A DNA stretch of 11,504 bases from NCBI RefSeq assembly GCF_000003605.2, contig NW_003151770.1:127488-138991 (forward strand), in the 5' to 3' direction. A program made the position numbers and the translations under genes. Under the pieces are notes generated by a model. It was not told the origin of the DNA, did no database searches, and saw only the letters and a program-made list of their open reading frames with translations. This stretch comes from Saccoglossus kowalevskii. Lineage: Eukaryota; Hemichordata; Enteropneusta; Harrimaniidae. Positions 1-8,665 of the stretch are shown piece after piece (within the stretch, counting starts at the first letter, position 1; every line of letters starts with the position of its first letter).

Positions 1-105
1 TGTGTCCACATTACATTCATTTTCACATATACTACCCCAAAAATACCCTGTATTGATAGTGATTCATGCGTTTTTCTTCCCTGTCATCGTGATATATCCG
101 TATTT

Positions 106-450
106 TCACATTACTGGCTTACGTCCATCGTCTATTATTCTCAAGATCCGATTAAATTGATATTTATCGTGTAGGTGCCTGAGGTGAATCCCTCTCGCTT
201 TCTCTCTTTCTTCGTCGTCGTAACAAATCTCTGATATCACATTTGTGTTCAATTCTCGGCGCATACTCCCAGGGGAATAATCGTGTCTTATAATCCTATT
301 TGATTTGACGCTTCTGAGAAGTTTAATTCTCATATTACAAGAATAATTCAATAACTTATTTATGTCACAATTGTTTGCTCTTCGGCGACGCAAATAAAAT
401 ATATTTTCAAACGGATTAGAAGAAATGCTACCAGATGGTTTGAGTTTCAT
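106..450 (-). CDS. Candidate ORF or exon, 114 codons, unknown product
   Basis: I do not recognise this product. The frame runs from an ATG at 448-450 to a TGA at 106-108. The peptide is strongly basic, with an RRRR run near residue 22, an acidic patch (DDEER) near residue 78 and a His/Arg stretch (HLRHLH) just after it. I see no signal peptide, membrane segment or catalytic motif. The start falls inside a 93-bp block that is repeated across the N gap. If the two contigs are joined through that block, the frame stays open upstream to a TAA at 686-688, giving about 143 codons stop-to-stop without another ATG. By my rough estimate such a length is uncommon by chance in DNA this AT-rich, so a partial or terminal exon is possible. 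A chance ORF is the main alternative. There is no neighbouring gene to give context. Confidence 0.25.
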   Translation of the reverse strand: MKLKPSGSISSNPFENIFYLRRRRANNCDINKLLNYSCNMRIKLLRSVKSNRIIRHDYSPGSMRRELNTNVISEICYDDEEREKARGIHLRHLHDKYQFNRILRIIDDGRKPVM

Positions 451-502
451 TGTATATTTATGCGCCTTCCTACACTGAGCTGAAATTTTTCTCAGATTTC
501 TT
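410..502. repeat. 93-bp direct duplicate, left copy, ending at the gap
   Basis: This block is identical, base for base, to 558-650. It ends exactly where the N run begins. The flanks differ: TTTCA precedes this copy and TCATC precedes the other. A duplicate that abuts a gap in this way is what two overlapping contigs look like when they have been scaffolded rather than merged. Confidence 0.97.
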
Positions 503-552
503 NNNNNNNNNNNNNNNNNNNNNNNNNNNNNNNNNNNNNNNNNNNNNNNNNN
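503..552. other. Assembly gap, 50 N
   Basis: A run of exactly 50 undetermined bases, a conventional placeholder length. Because the sequence on both sides is the same 93-bp block, the true gap is probably negative: the contigs overlap and no sequence is missing. A reading frame that appears to cross the N's is an artefact of the placeholder. Confidence 0.99.
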
Positions 553-557
553 TCATC

Positions 558-650
558 AACGGATTAGAAGAAATGCTACCAGATGGTTTGAGTTTCATTG
601 TATATTTATGCGCCTTCCTACACTGAGCTGAAATTTTTCTCAGATTTCTT
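558..650. repeat. 93-bp direct duplicate, right copy, just after the gap
   Basis: This copy is identical to 410-502 at an offset of 148 bp. It begins only five bases after the N run, as expected for the frayed start of a second contig. Beyond 650 the sequence continues as unique DNA that would follow directly from the left copy if the contigs were merged. Confidence 0.97.
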
Positions 651-688
651 GTCAATATCGCTGATTCAATCTGCTTAGTGACGGATTA

Positions 689-2085
689 TGCACCAGGATG
701 AACGTCCATATTTACCATATAGGTACAAAGCTTGGGCTGTTCCATATGTTCGCTTGTCATGGCGGTATAATGTCCTGTTTTCTGATAGTTCCTGTATATG
801 GCTGATAACTTTTTTAAACGTGTTTTCATAATTTCATGTCTACTAGACAAGTACTTCGACGATCGTCAAAAAGACACATTGAAAAGTTCACTGTAGGTGG
901 TCAACATGTCATTTGAGTGAGATGTGGCGTGCTTTGTTTCACGTTCTTCAATCAAATATTGTCTGAACATTCACTTACACATTACATCCAAATGGATATC
1001 TTAACCCACGCTTAATTTATAGCGAAACTCATTGAACGCGGGAAATAAGTGAGTCTATATGAATATCAAGTAGGGATGCCATCTCAACATCCGGTGTTTT
1101 TACGTAGTGGCACATTCTCCAAACGGTCGTTGCGCTGGTAGTATGCGCGCGAGAATGTGGAAGTTATTGTTCAGTCACTAAAACGAAGTAGGTGCGATTC
1201 CTGGCTCTCGTGGATCGCCTGACATGCGCAGTGATGCATGGATCCCCTATTAGCCACGCAGCAGTGTGAGCGAGTTGGCGATCCGGTCCATTTCACACGG
1301 AAAGCTATCCGCGCTCTAGTTATATTTCGGAAAAAAAACGACTTTCTGGTCAAGACCCATGCATAGTGTTTATTACAACACGACAGATTATAGGTCATAG
1401 GTTACAATGGAACTATGTGCTTATTGAGCGAGGTGTCAAACCTGAGGAGACTGTTGACATTCCAATGAACCACATTGGTTAATTCTCTATAACAAGGATA
1501 CTCGTGACAAGGGTAAAAATGGCTCTATGAAACACTCAAGTAAGGAACCGCGTATTTATTTCTGTTGACAGGACGAACCTGGCGTTGAACACCAAAAATC
1601 TCAATCTAGTTTAATTGTTCATGGAGTAATACGGAATTGTTTGTTGGGAATCCAAGGAACAACATCATGGCTACCGTGTGTTAAACATAATATTTTCACA
1701 CCCATACCCGGGATATCTGTCATGTGTTAATAATCACCGGCAAATTGCTTTTCCATTCAATTAGAGAATGTATTTTCAACCTAACTCAAGCAAATAACAA
1801 ATGGCATATCCAATGTCGTTCGAGTACATGCCATATTAGTTTTCCAAAATTGCATTTATTGGAAAATCGTTTAATCGCAAGATGCCTACGAGTGGAGGCG
1901 TAGCGATGCAGAATATGAGTGAATTACGTCCATCTGACAAAACATTGCTAGATTTTCGGAGTTGGCGTCTTATTTCAAAGCAATTTAAACGCTAACTTAA
2001 TCTGATTTAAAGATTGTATTTGAGTTCTTCGATATCCACTTCGTGTTTTGCGCGTGATCGATGTAAAGTAGTATATATTAACAGG
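689..2085. other. Unique AT-rich non-coding stretch
   Basis: No gene is supported here. A 75-codon frame on the minus strand (1171-1398) lies in a locally more GC-rich patch but has no recognisable motif and fits chance. Short inverted repeats are present: GGATCGCC at 1212-1219 against GGCGATCC at 1277-1284, ATGGCAT at 1801-1807 against ATGCCAT at 1828-1834, and TTTTCCAA at 1840-1847 against TTGGAAAA at 1859-1866. All are of a size expected by chance. No tandem repeats are seen. Confidence 0.6.
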
Positions 2086-4655
2086 TATTATATAAGCAGT
2101 CGACGGAATGGAGACATCACGTTTTGCGTTGCATTGACTCGACACTTCAGTTCAGCTGATTGACGTAGTGACTTAAGAATATTTGACCGGTCGTCAGATA
2201 GATTACATAAGAGGCCATCTAAAGAAAATACATCGAGTACGTCGAGATGAGTTTAAATCGTCACACGACGCTATTAAGAAGCTTACATAAGAATAGAAAT
2301 TATTCGGAAACTAGGTTTCATACGTCCCAAAAAACGATCAGAACAACTGTTACAGTATAACCGACCAAGTCAAGAAGAAAGCGTCTACAACGCACTGCTG
2401 CAGTTATATTGTGATAGACTTATTGTTGTTTTCATAATAATGCTGATATAATTAAAGTAATAACCCCGCCGAAGTATAGTACGCTACCGAATTTTGCACA
2501 ATATATTTGATATAAGTAATCGCAGCGTGTCATGAATTGTGCAGTACCCTGTTATACCTGCATTTGGCGGAGGATTACTACTCAAATATCACAAAGTTCA
2601 TGTAATTAAATGACCGCCGAGATCTCGTCGAACGTGGGAGAAACACGAGACTTGCTTTGCCTATCAAATAGTGATTTGTTATCTCCTTTCACCGTATTAA
2701 CTGCTTCAGATATCATGGTACGCAACGACAGGGGGGTGGAACACTGCATAAAGCTTTAAAATTTTCTTATTCCCAGAGTTCCTTGCGATTAGAACACCAA
2801 AAGTATCTCTGCCACCGCACACCATAATTTTACTGCGCATATTCTTGATATTTCCATGTTTTTAGAGGGTTCTCGTGTTGATTTCTTCCTACTAGTAACA
2901 AGTTTGAAAATATTTTATCGATAGCTGATACTGTTTTAATTTACAAATGAAAATAATTTCACGGTGAAATAAAGCGGTTAGTAAGGTGTTACACGGTTTT
3001 TCAAGCTAATATTCCTGCCGATTGCCAAACAAACGCAAGCACTTCGTATTATTTGTGCTATGGAAAATCAAGAATGTTTATTTAATTGCGTCAAAATTGC
3101 AAAATCAAAAAAGAACTCTTGAATTAGTTATTAGCCATGCCCTAATATATCTGCTAATCGAAAATTTAGTCGTACCGAAAATATTGCCAACCTTGAATAA
3201 AACTATGAGGTCAAATAAATATCTATCGTGTGTCAAGTTTAAGCGTCCTAGCTGTCGGGCGGCGCGCGTTTGAATTTCGTCATAGAAATGACGTAATTTA
3301 CTTGCGATGTTTGAAGGACAGAACTAGCCACTACAACTATAAATGTATGCTTTTTTAAGTAATTCAAGGTATCTTTTGAGTTCAAACACATTCAAAATTA
3401 CAAAGAATTTTCATTTTCACTTTTTTAGTTGCTTGCTTTTTGGACTATATTAATCATAAATACTAGCTCATAAAATTCGCTCTAAGTTGTGTTTGTGTTT
3501 TCTTTTTTGTACGTGCAGTATTTCCAAAGTACGTGATTGACATTATATTCAATTTGCTGCATTGTTCAAAAATATGGTGGCGGCTCGTAATAACACAACT
3601 TTGGAAAAACAAAATTAATAAACATGATAGGCCATTGACATCGCATTCAATGAATATTTGGGGAGATGTAGTATGATTCATATGATTAGGTTCACTGAAT
3701 TTTACATTGTGTAATAATCGTGTAAAATAACTACAGCCCGATAGCATTGACGCGAATCAGATCAGATGTGTCAGGCATTAACGTTCCTATTATATAAATT
3801 CCATTATACCTTATGGTGGATTGAATGAGAATATGAATAAAAAACGTGTCGTAAACTACATACATATTGTACGTATCGCAGGTATAACAGTTACACTGGT
3901 ATGCAATCTTTAATTGTTTGAAATATACAAACCGATTTACGATCGGCAATAGATAGCACAGATTCATTTAATCAATTTACCGCAGTATAGGAGGCTCCAC
4001 GTGCATAACAATAATCTAGGTATACGTTTTCGTTTACTTCTTAGTTGGTAGGGGTTATATATATGAGAACGAGCGAGCTCCATATTGTTCAATGAGATTC
4101 CATGTGTGTAGAATAGTGTGTTTGTAGTGTAGAATGATAAATAATGAAATTATATACCTTTTTCAGAATAATAATAAAACATTAAAAAACTTAACCAATA
4201 GGCTACTCCAGAATTTTACGACAAAACATTAGATATTAGTTTAATAAAAATTGAAAAAACGTTCATAATTACTTCATAATAAATAGAGCATCACTTCAGC
4301 ATAATTGTCTCTGTAGTCGTCAAAACATTTTGGAAACTAACATCTGTGTGTAATTTAACATACTTTTACACCTACATTCTGAAATAAGGCTCGAGAAAAT
4401 TTTGTTCCTGGTCTTGTGCAACAGCTGTAGATTTATTAGTGTTGTACAGCAGTGCATATCCAGAACAATATTCACACACATATTCGTCAGTTGATCTCGA
4501 AAAAATCCAGTTGCTCAGTTTTATTACAACAAGATATTTAATTAAATATATTAATAATTGAATGTCAAATTCCTTTGTAGCTGCTGCAATGGATACTTGA
4601 TGTCTCGTGAATAGATTTTTGATAGAAGTAAGACACAAATGGCTGCAGCATAGGA
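2086..4655. other. Unique AT-rich non-coding stretch with scattered promoter-like motifs
   Basis: No gene is supported. Frames of 78 to 94 codons occur at 3022-3273 (plus), 3463-3747, 3731-3967 and 4372-4638 (minus). The first and last begin at TTG rather than ATG, and none has a motif or a protein-like composition that I trust. A TATATAAG lies at 2089-2096. Nested short inverted repeats lie at 2474-2557 (TGCACAAT at 2495-2502 against ATTGTGCA at 2536-2543). A GC-rich patch at about 3250-3270 is followed by a hairpin. Confidence 0.6.
3273..3298. repeat. Short hairpin with CRE-like TGACGTAA
   Basis: Two 11-bp arms (3273-3283 and 3288-3298) are complementary at 10 of 11 positions around the four-base loop AGAA. 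The right arm contains TGACGTAA, similar to a CREB/ATF site. A GC-rich patch lies just upstream and a TATAAA at 3338-3343 just downstream. The structure is visible in the sequence; a regulatory role is inference only. Confidence 0.4.
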
Positions 4656-4680
4656 GATCTTATGAGATCAGCAGAACTAC
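4656..4680. repeat. Degenerate left edge of the 46-bp array
   Basis: This short stretch ends in AGAACTAC, as the end of the unit at 5327-5374 does, and has a TATGAGA resembling the CATGAGA of the array. It reads as the eroded last part of a unit ahead of the first full copy at 4681. Confidence 0.5.
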
Positions 4681-5944
4681 GAGACATGGTGTTGTCCAAC
4701 GAATAGACGTCTCTCAGGAGAGATACAAGACATGCTGTTGTCCATCGAATAGGCCTCCCTCATGAGAGCCAAGTGACATGGTGTTGTCCATCGAATAGGC
4801 CTCCCTCATGAGAGATACGAGACATGGTGTTGCCCCTTGAATAGACCTCTCTCATGAGAGATACGAGACATGGTGTTGCCCCTTGAATAGACCTCTCTCA
4901 TGAGAGATACGAGACATGGTGTTGCCCATCGAATATGCGTCTCTCTCAGGAGAGATACGAGACATGGTGCTGCCCCTTGAATAGACCTCTCTCATGAGAG
5001 ATACGAGACATGGTGTTGCCCCTTGAATAGACCTCTCTCATGAGAGATACGAGACATGGTGTTGCCCCTTGAATAGACCTCTCTCATGAGAGATACGAGA
5101 CATGGTGTTGCCCCTCGAATAGACCTCTCTCATGAGAGATACGAGACATGGTGTTGCCCCTTGAATAGACCTCTCTCATGAGAGATACGAGACATGGTGT
5201 TGCCCCTTGAATAGACCTCTCTCATGAGAGATACGAGACATGGTGTTGCCCCTTGAATAGACCTCTCGCAGGAGAGATACGAGACATGGTGTTCTCCATC
5301 GAATAGGTGTTTCTCGGGAGAGATAGAAGACATGGTGTTGGCCATCGAATAGGCGTCTCTCTCAAGAGAACTACAAAACATGGTGTTGCCCCACAAATAG
5401 ACCACTCTCATGAGAGATACGAGACATGGTGTTGCCCCTCGAATAGACCTCTCTCAGGAGAGATACGAGACATGGTGTTGCCCATCGAATAGGCGTCTCT
5501 CTCAGGAGAGATACGAGACATGGTGTTGCCCATCGAATAGGCGTCTCTCGCAGGAGAGATACGAGACATGGTGTTGCCCCTCGAATAGACCTCTCTCAGG
5601 AGAGATACGAGACATGGTGTTGCCCCTCGAATAGACCTCTCTCAGGAGAGATACGAGACATGGTGTTGCCCCTCGAATAGGCGTCTCTCAGAAGAGCTAA
5701 GGGACATTGTGTTGCCCATCGAATAGGCGTCTCTCTCAGGAGAGATACGAAACAAGGTGTTGCCCCTCGAATAGACCTCTCTCAGGAGAGATACGAAACA
5801 AGGTGTTGCCCCTTGAATAGACCTCTCTAATGAGAGATACGAGACATGGTGTTGCCCCTCGAATAGACCTCTCTCAGGAGAGATACGAGACATGGTGTTG
5901 CCCCACGAATAGACCTCTCTCAGGAGAGATACGAGACATGGTGT
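4681..5944. repeat. Minisatellite, 27 full units of 46/48 bp plus a 12-bp partial
   Basis: Head-to-tail units begin with GAGACATGGTGTTG or a close variant, pass through a GAATAG core, and end in a CTCTC-N2-GAGAG dyad followed by ATAC. Starts are at 4681, 4727, 4773, 4819, 4865, 4911, 4959, then every 46 bp to 5327, then 5375, 5421, 5467, 5515, 5563, 5609, 5655, 5701, 5749, 5795, 5841, 5887, and a partial unit at 5933. Twenty-two units are 46 bp. Five (4911, 5327, 5467, 5515, 5701) are 48 bp, with an extra CT-type dinucleotide and GGCGT or a variant of it instead of GACCT. Units at 4819, 4865, 5005, 5051, 5143 and 5189 are identical. Frames of 60 to 93 codons inside the array exist only because the unit has few stops. 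There are no unique spacers, so this is not a CRISPR array. Confidence 0.97.
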
Positions 5945-6133
5945 CTCGCACGTCTACCTTTGCTTTGACCTACGTAATCATAGTATTTGATACAATACAT
6001 GACATAAAAAAAACATTCCGTGGTTCTATCACTCTCAACGATGTTCGTATAAGATCATTGAATGTTTATGACTGACAGCAATGCATCTTTCATGTTTATG
6101 TATGCTTTCATATAGTGAACATTTAAATTGTAG
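5945..6133. other. Unique sequence flanking the minisatellite
   Basis: The array ends abruptly at GAGACATGGTGT and is followed by unique AT-rich DNA. No repeat or gene feature is seen before the possible exon that begins at 6134. Confidence 0.5.
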
Positions 6134-6245
6134 TTTCAATGAGAACACTCCTGCACTACAGCTTATAACTATTGATTTAGAATACGTTGATGATTTGGTT
6201 AATGGACTCCAACCAACCGTCCAATGCAAATATATGCAAGAGGGG
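6134..6245 (+). CDS. Possible internal exon of an unknown gene
   Basis: I do not recognise a family. The stretch follows a TAG that could be a weak splice acceptor (6131-6133) and stops at G|GTATGT, a good donor-like site with its GT at 6246-6247. Its 112 nt would begin with one base of a split codon and end in phase 0. The 37-residue translation has an ordinary protein-like composition (start FNENTPALQL, middle YVDDLVNGLQ, end KYMQEG), unlike the Phe/Ile/Tyr-rich noise of most short frames here. The frame extends on both sides (6081-6332, with its TTG/ATG-rich start lacking support). The pyrimidine tract before the acceptor is poor, no partner exon is identified, and 80-codon frames arise by chance here. 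YVDD resembles a reverse-transcriptase box, but the surroundings do not match one. Confidence 0.2.
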
Positions 6246-6251
6246 GTATGT

Positions 6252-6966
6252 AAATCACTAGTAATACTAATAACACAAGTAAGGATAGTTCATATATCGA
6301 GAGAAATAACATTGCTAATATTGGTAAGATGACTAATAAGCCTGGCCACATAGCTGCATGTTAGAAGTTGTAATGTACGAATTTGTGATTGGATCGTGGT
6401 ATAAAGTTTTATAGAACACACAAGGTTGATATATTATATATTACACCTCTACAATTTTATATGACCACTTCTTACTCCTCCAGCAAGCATTTGATTTTTC
6501 AATCGTAATTATTTTTATAACCGTGTAAAAACAAATGATGAATGCACTTCATTTTTTCTATATTTAATGAGAATATTTACACATTATAAATTTATACGAC
6601 GTTTTCTGACAAGAATGACGTAAATTAGAAATTAAGTCTCACTTTCTACTGCCTGTAAACAAAAGCTTAGTTAAATTACGATAAAATCTATTAGGAGCCC
6701 GAGATATGTTCATCAGAGCCGAGAGGTATACATAGCAATGATTCAGTCAATATTGTATTAACAGTAATAGTGAAATAAATTCCATGTATCTGCGTTTGCT
6801 GCATACATTACTCTGTGCGCATATGAGCCATGGTTTGCAATTCACGTTTAGGTACTCTATACGTAGCACATTTGGTCATTTCCATCTCGGTATGTTGTAC
6901 ATCAGTTATTTACAAGTCCAAGATCATATAAATAAAATAATAAATATATATCCATGACTTACATCA
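6252..6966. other. Unique AT-rich non-coding stretch
   Basis: No gene or clear repeat is seen. Around 6558-6598 a stretch (TTAATGAGAATATTTACA and following bases) resembles the 34-bp AT-rich unit found further right, and may be a very eroded copy. Short A/T runs are common. Confidence 0.55.
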
Positions 6967-7145
6967 TTTACATCCATAAATTCAAAGATATAATGAATAT
7001 TTTACATTCATATATTTGTGAATATAGTGTTTATTTAATTTTCTTTTATACATGGATATAGAGAAAATTGTTTCAATCAAATATTCTTGATCATAGTGCA
7101 TATTCTACATTCGTAGATATAGTTAATATTTCACATACATATGCA
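6967..7145 (+). repeat. 34-bp AT-rich satellite relic, island 1
   Basis: This island has degenerate tandem copies of a unit that reads TTTTACATTC, then ATATATTCGT, then GAATATAGTG, then AATA. The best copy is 7000-7033, the copy at 6967-6999 is recognisable, and remnants occur near 7077-7102 and 7103-7140. Within the consensus, ATATTC and GAATAT form an inverted repeat around GT. The copies have diverged by substitutions and small indels, which indicates an old array. Confidence 0.7.
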
Positions 7146-7158
7146 ATAGATTACCCAC

Positions 7159-7225
7159 GATCACGTGGCGGTCACACGTCATGACATCATATAAGCGCAA
7201 GTGGTGTAGTAATATTCACGTGATC
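7159..7225. repeat. 9-bp inverted repeat, each arm with a CACGTG E-box
   Basis: GATCACGTG at 7159-7167 is the exact reverse complement of CACGTGATC at 7217-7225. Each arm contains the E-box palindrome CACGTG. Between them lie the palindrome GTCATGAC (7178-7185) and a TATAAG (7190-7195). The block is more GC-rich than its surroundings. The arms are certain; whether they form a regulatory element or the ends of a tiny mobile element is unknown. Confidence 0.5.
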
Positions 7226-7801
7226 ATTTGTTTTGTACCCTGGTAGTCGCGAATAAAATAAAATGACGCTCGCACAAAATACAAACTAATTCTAAAGCTC
7301 GACAAAGTAAGTGTACTAGAGGTCGAAATGTTGGATTTTTAAATCTTATTTGGTGCCGAGTTTGGTAATTTAATAAATCTTGACATGATTGACAATGTCA
7401 CTTTATTGCAGTCAACAGAAATTCTGGGCGCTTGTACCACACAGCTTATTCGCTATCGAGACATGGTTTTGAGCAATCTCTGCGCGATAGGACTCCAAAG
7501 GGAACACAACGACCGATTAGATGGTTGTATCGGTGTTTGAGAGTGAAGAAACTGGCGTAAGCTACATAAAATACCATTCACAGTTGGCAATTTTGAACTT
7601 AAACGAGAGCCATTTCGATACATTTCATCACAACAGAATTCTGTATTGACATTGTTCATTATTAATGTCACGTTCGAATTAAATTGATAATGTTTATCTC
7701 CTATACCAAAGAATATGGATACGAATCTTGCTATATGATACGGTAGATAACCATGGGTAATTCTCGGCGCCAGTGGTCAATTTAAAACAGTCATAATACA
7801 A
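7226..7801. other. Unique non-coding stretch
   Basis: No gene is supported. A 72-codon frame on the minus strand (7453-7671) has no recognisable motif. A single CGAGACATGGT near 7457 matches the start of the 46-bp minisatellite unit, but the similarity does not extend beyond it. Confidence 0.55.
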
Positions 7802-7920
7802 AGTGAATATTTTTTCATTCGTATGAACCTGAATATATAGTGGATAATGCACTCTAACAGAATATACTGACTATTTTATATTCATATATTCGTTAATGTA
7901 GTCAATATTAGACATTTGTG
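7802..7920 (+). repeat. 34-bp AT-rich satellite relic, island 2
   Basis: This is the same unit as at 6967-7145 and in the same orientation. GTGAATATTTTTTCATTCGT begins the island, and TTTATATTCATATATTCGTT followed by AATGTAGTCAATATT gives the clearest copy at about 7873-7909. The middle is strongly eroded. Confidence 0.6.
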
Positions 7921-8305
7921 AGTTCATTGCCACACGCCCAAAGGATCGCGAAACGTTGAAAGCAGGGGAATTCGGGAGATAGCACGAATAATTAACGTAC
8001 AACTGATTTTGAAAGGTGACGAAAGTTGAGAGTAGCGATAGGAGTCAAACATATCTAATGGAAATATCAGTGAGTAATGCACTAGTACGTGGACAACACA
8101 TTGAAATCGGTTTTGACAATCATCCAACATTATGCTATGATCTCCATAAGGCAGTGATACGAGATTTAATCTAGGCGTGAATAAATCTCACTCCTTTTTC
8201 ACCAATTCATACATATGAGCTTATAGCTGTATTTTGTGTCTCTTTGTTACCTTTGTGGTGAAGCGATTTAATATACTGAAATAGTTTCTGTCTCGTTTTG
8301 TTATT
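7921..8305. other. Unique stretch with one short ATG ORF
   Basis: A 68-codon frame lies on the minus strand from an ATG at 8128-8130 to a TGA at 7924-7926. It has a hydrophobic start to its middle part but no motif I recognise, and its length is within chance for this window. Nothing else is seen. Confidence 0.5.
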
Positions 8306-8500
8306 TTAATAGAAATGCGAATAAAACGCCATATTGGTATTACTGAGAACAATGGACAGTACCGAGAAAGTAACTATTATAATCAGAGCACATGGTATCG
8401 TTTCTGCAGCGATGTCGTTCTGGTAGCTTTCCTTTGTACAATTTTGTGAGCAGTGAAATTCAGAATGTGAACAACGTGCTGTAGTTGACCCCTTCTCCAT
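8306..8500 (-). CDS. Short ORF with one predicted membrane segment, doubtful
   Basis: From an ATG at 8498-8500 to a TAA at 8306-8308 this frame gives 64 residues. The N-terminal half carries four Cys residues at spacings typical of a small disulphide-bonded or metal-binding stretch (CSHSEFHCSQNC plus one later). It is followed by a hydrophobic segment of about 16 residues (ALIIIVTFSVLSIVLS) that could span a membrane, then a short tail. The frame is also open upstream, but only to a TTG. The arrangement would suit the end of a type I membrane protein exon. I recognise no family, and a chance ORF is more likely. Confidence 0.12.
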   Translation of the reverse strand: MEKGSTTARCSHSEFHCSQNCTKESYQNDIAAETIPCALIIIVTFSVLSIVLSNTNMAFYSHFY

Positions 8501-8650
8501 AGACAAATGAGCAATACATGGGATAGAACCTAGTATGGATTGTAGGTGCAATTATACTTTAATGCCACATTAACTGGTAAGGTCGACTTGCGAGGCATCG
8601 GAAATTCACTTACTAGCCCGCGAAATGCATAACATTCACACGAGGTTTTA

Positions 8651-8665
8651 TCACTCACTCACTCA

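Noticed and set aside
470-655. ORF crossing the N run
   Set aside because: Its middle is undetermined bases and its start is a TTG. It is an artefact of the placeholder gap between overlapping contigs.
1212-1284. GGATCGCC / GGCGATCC inverted repeat as a structured RNA or tRNA-like element
   Set aside because: Only 8 bp with a 57-base loop and no further stems or tRNA box motifs; expected by chance in 11.5 kb.
1801-1866. Two adjacent small hairpins (ATGGCAT/ATGCCAT and TTTTCCAA/TTGGAAAA)
   Set aside because: Arms of 7 and 8 bp in AT-rich DNA are common, and nothing around them suggests a gene end or a mobile element.
2474-2557. Nested inverted repeats around TGCACAAT/ATTGTGCA
   Set aside because: The outer GTATA and GTAC arms are not symmetrically spaced, so they do not extend the 8-bp stem into a convincing structure.
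3022-3273. 83-codon plus-strand ORF
   Set aside because: It starts at TTG, is Lys/Leu/Ile-rich as translated AT-rich DNA tends to be, and has no recognisable motif.
5130-5893. ORFs of 60 to 93 codons with repetitive Cys/Trp/Arg-rich peptides inside the minisatellite
   Set aside because: They occur on both strands, start and stop at arbitrary units, and follow from the stop-poor repeat. The 46-bp units shift frame every copy.
4681-5944. CRISPR-like regular repeats
   Set aside because: The units are directly tandem with no unique spacers, in eukaryote-like AT-rich DNA without cas genes.
6171-6200. YVDDLV as a reverse-transcriptase catalytic box
   Set aside because: Neither the upstream palm motifs nor the downstream hydrophobic pattern is present, and no retroelement ends or other pol domains are seen nearby.
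7457-7467. CGAGACATGGT as a stray minisatellite unit
   Set aside because: The match is only 11 bp and does not extend into the rest of the 46-bp unit.
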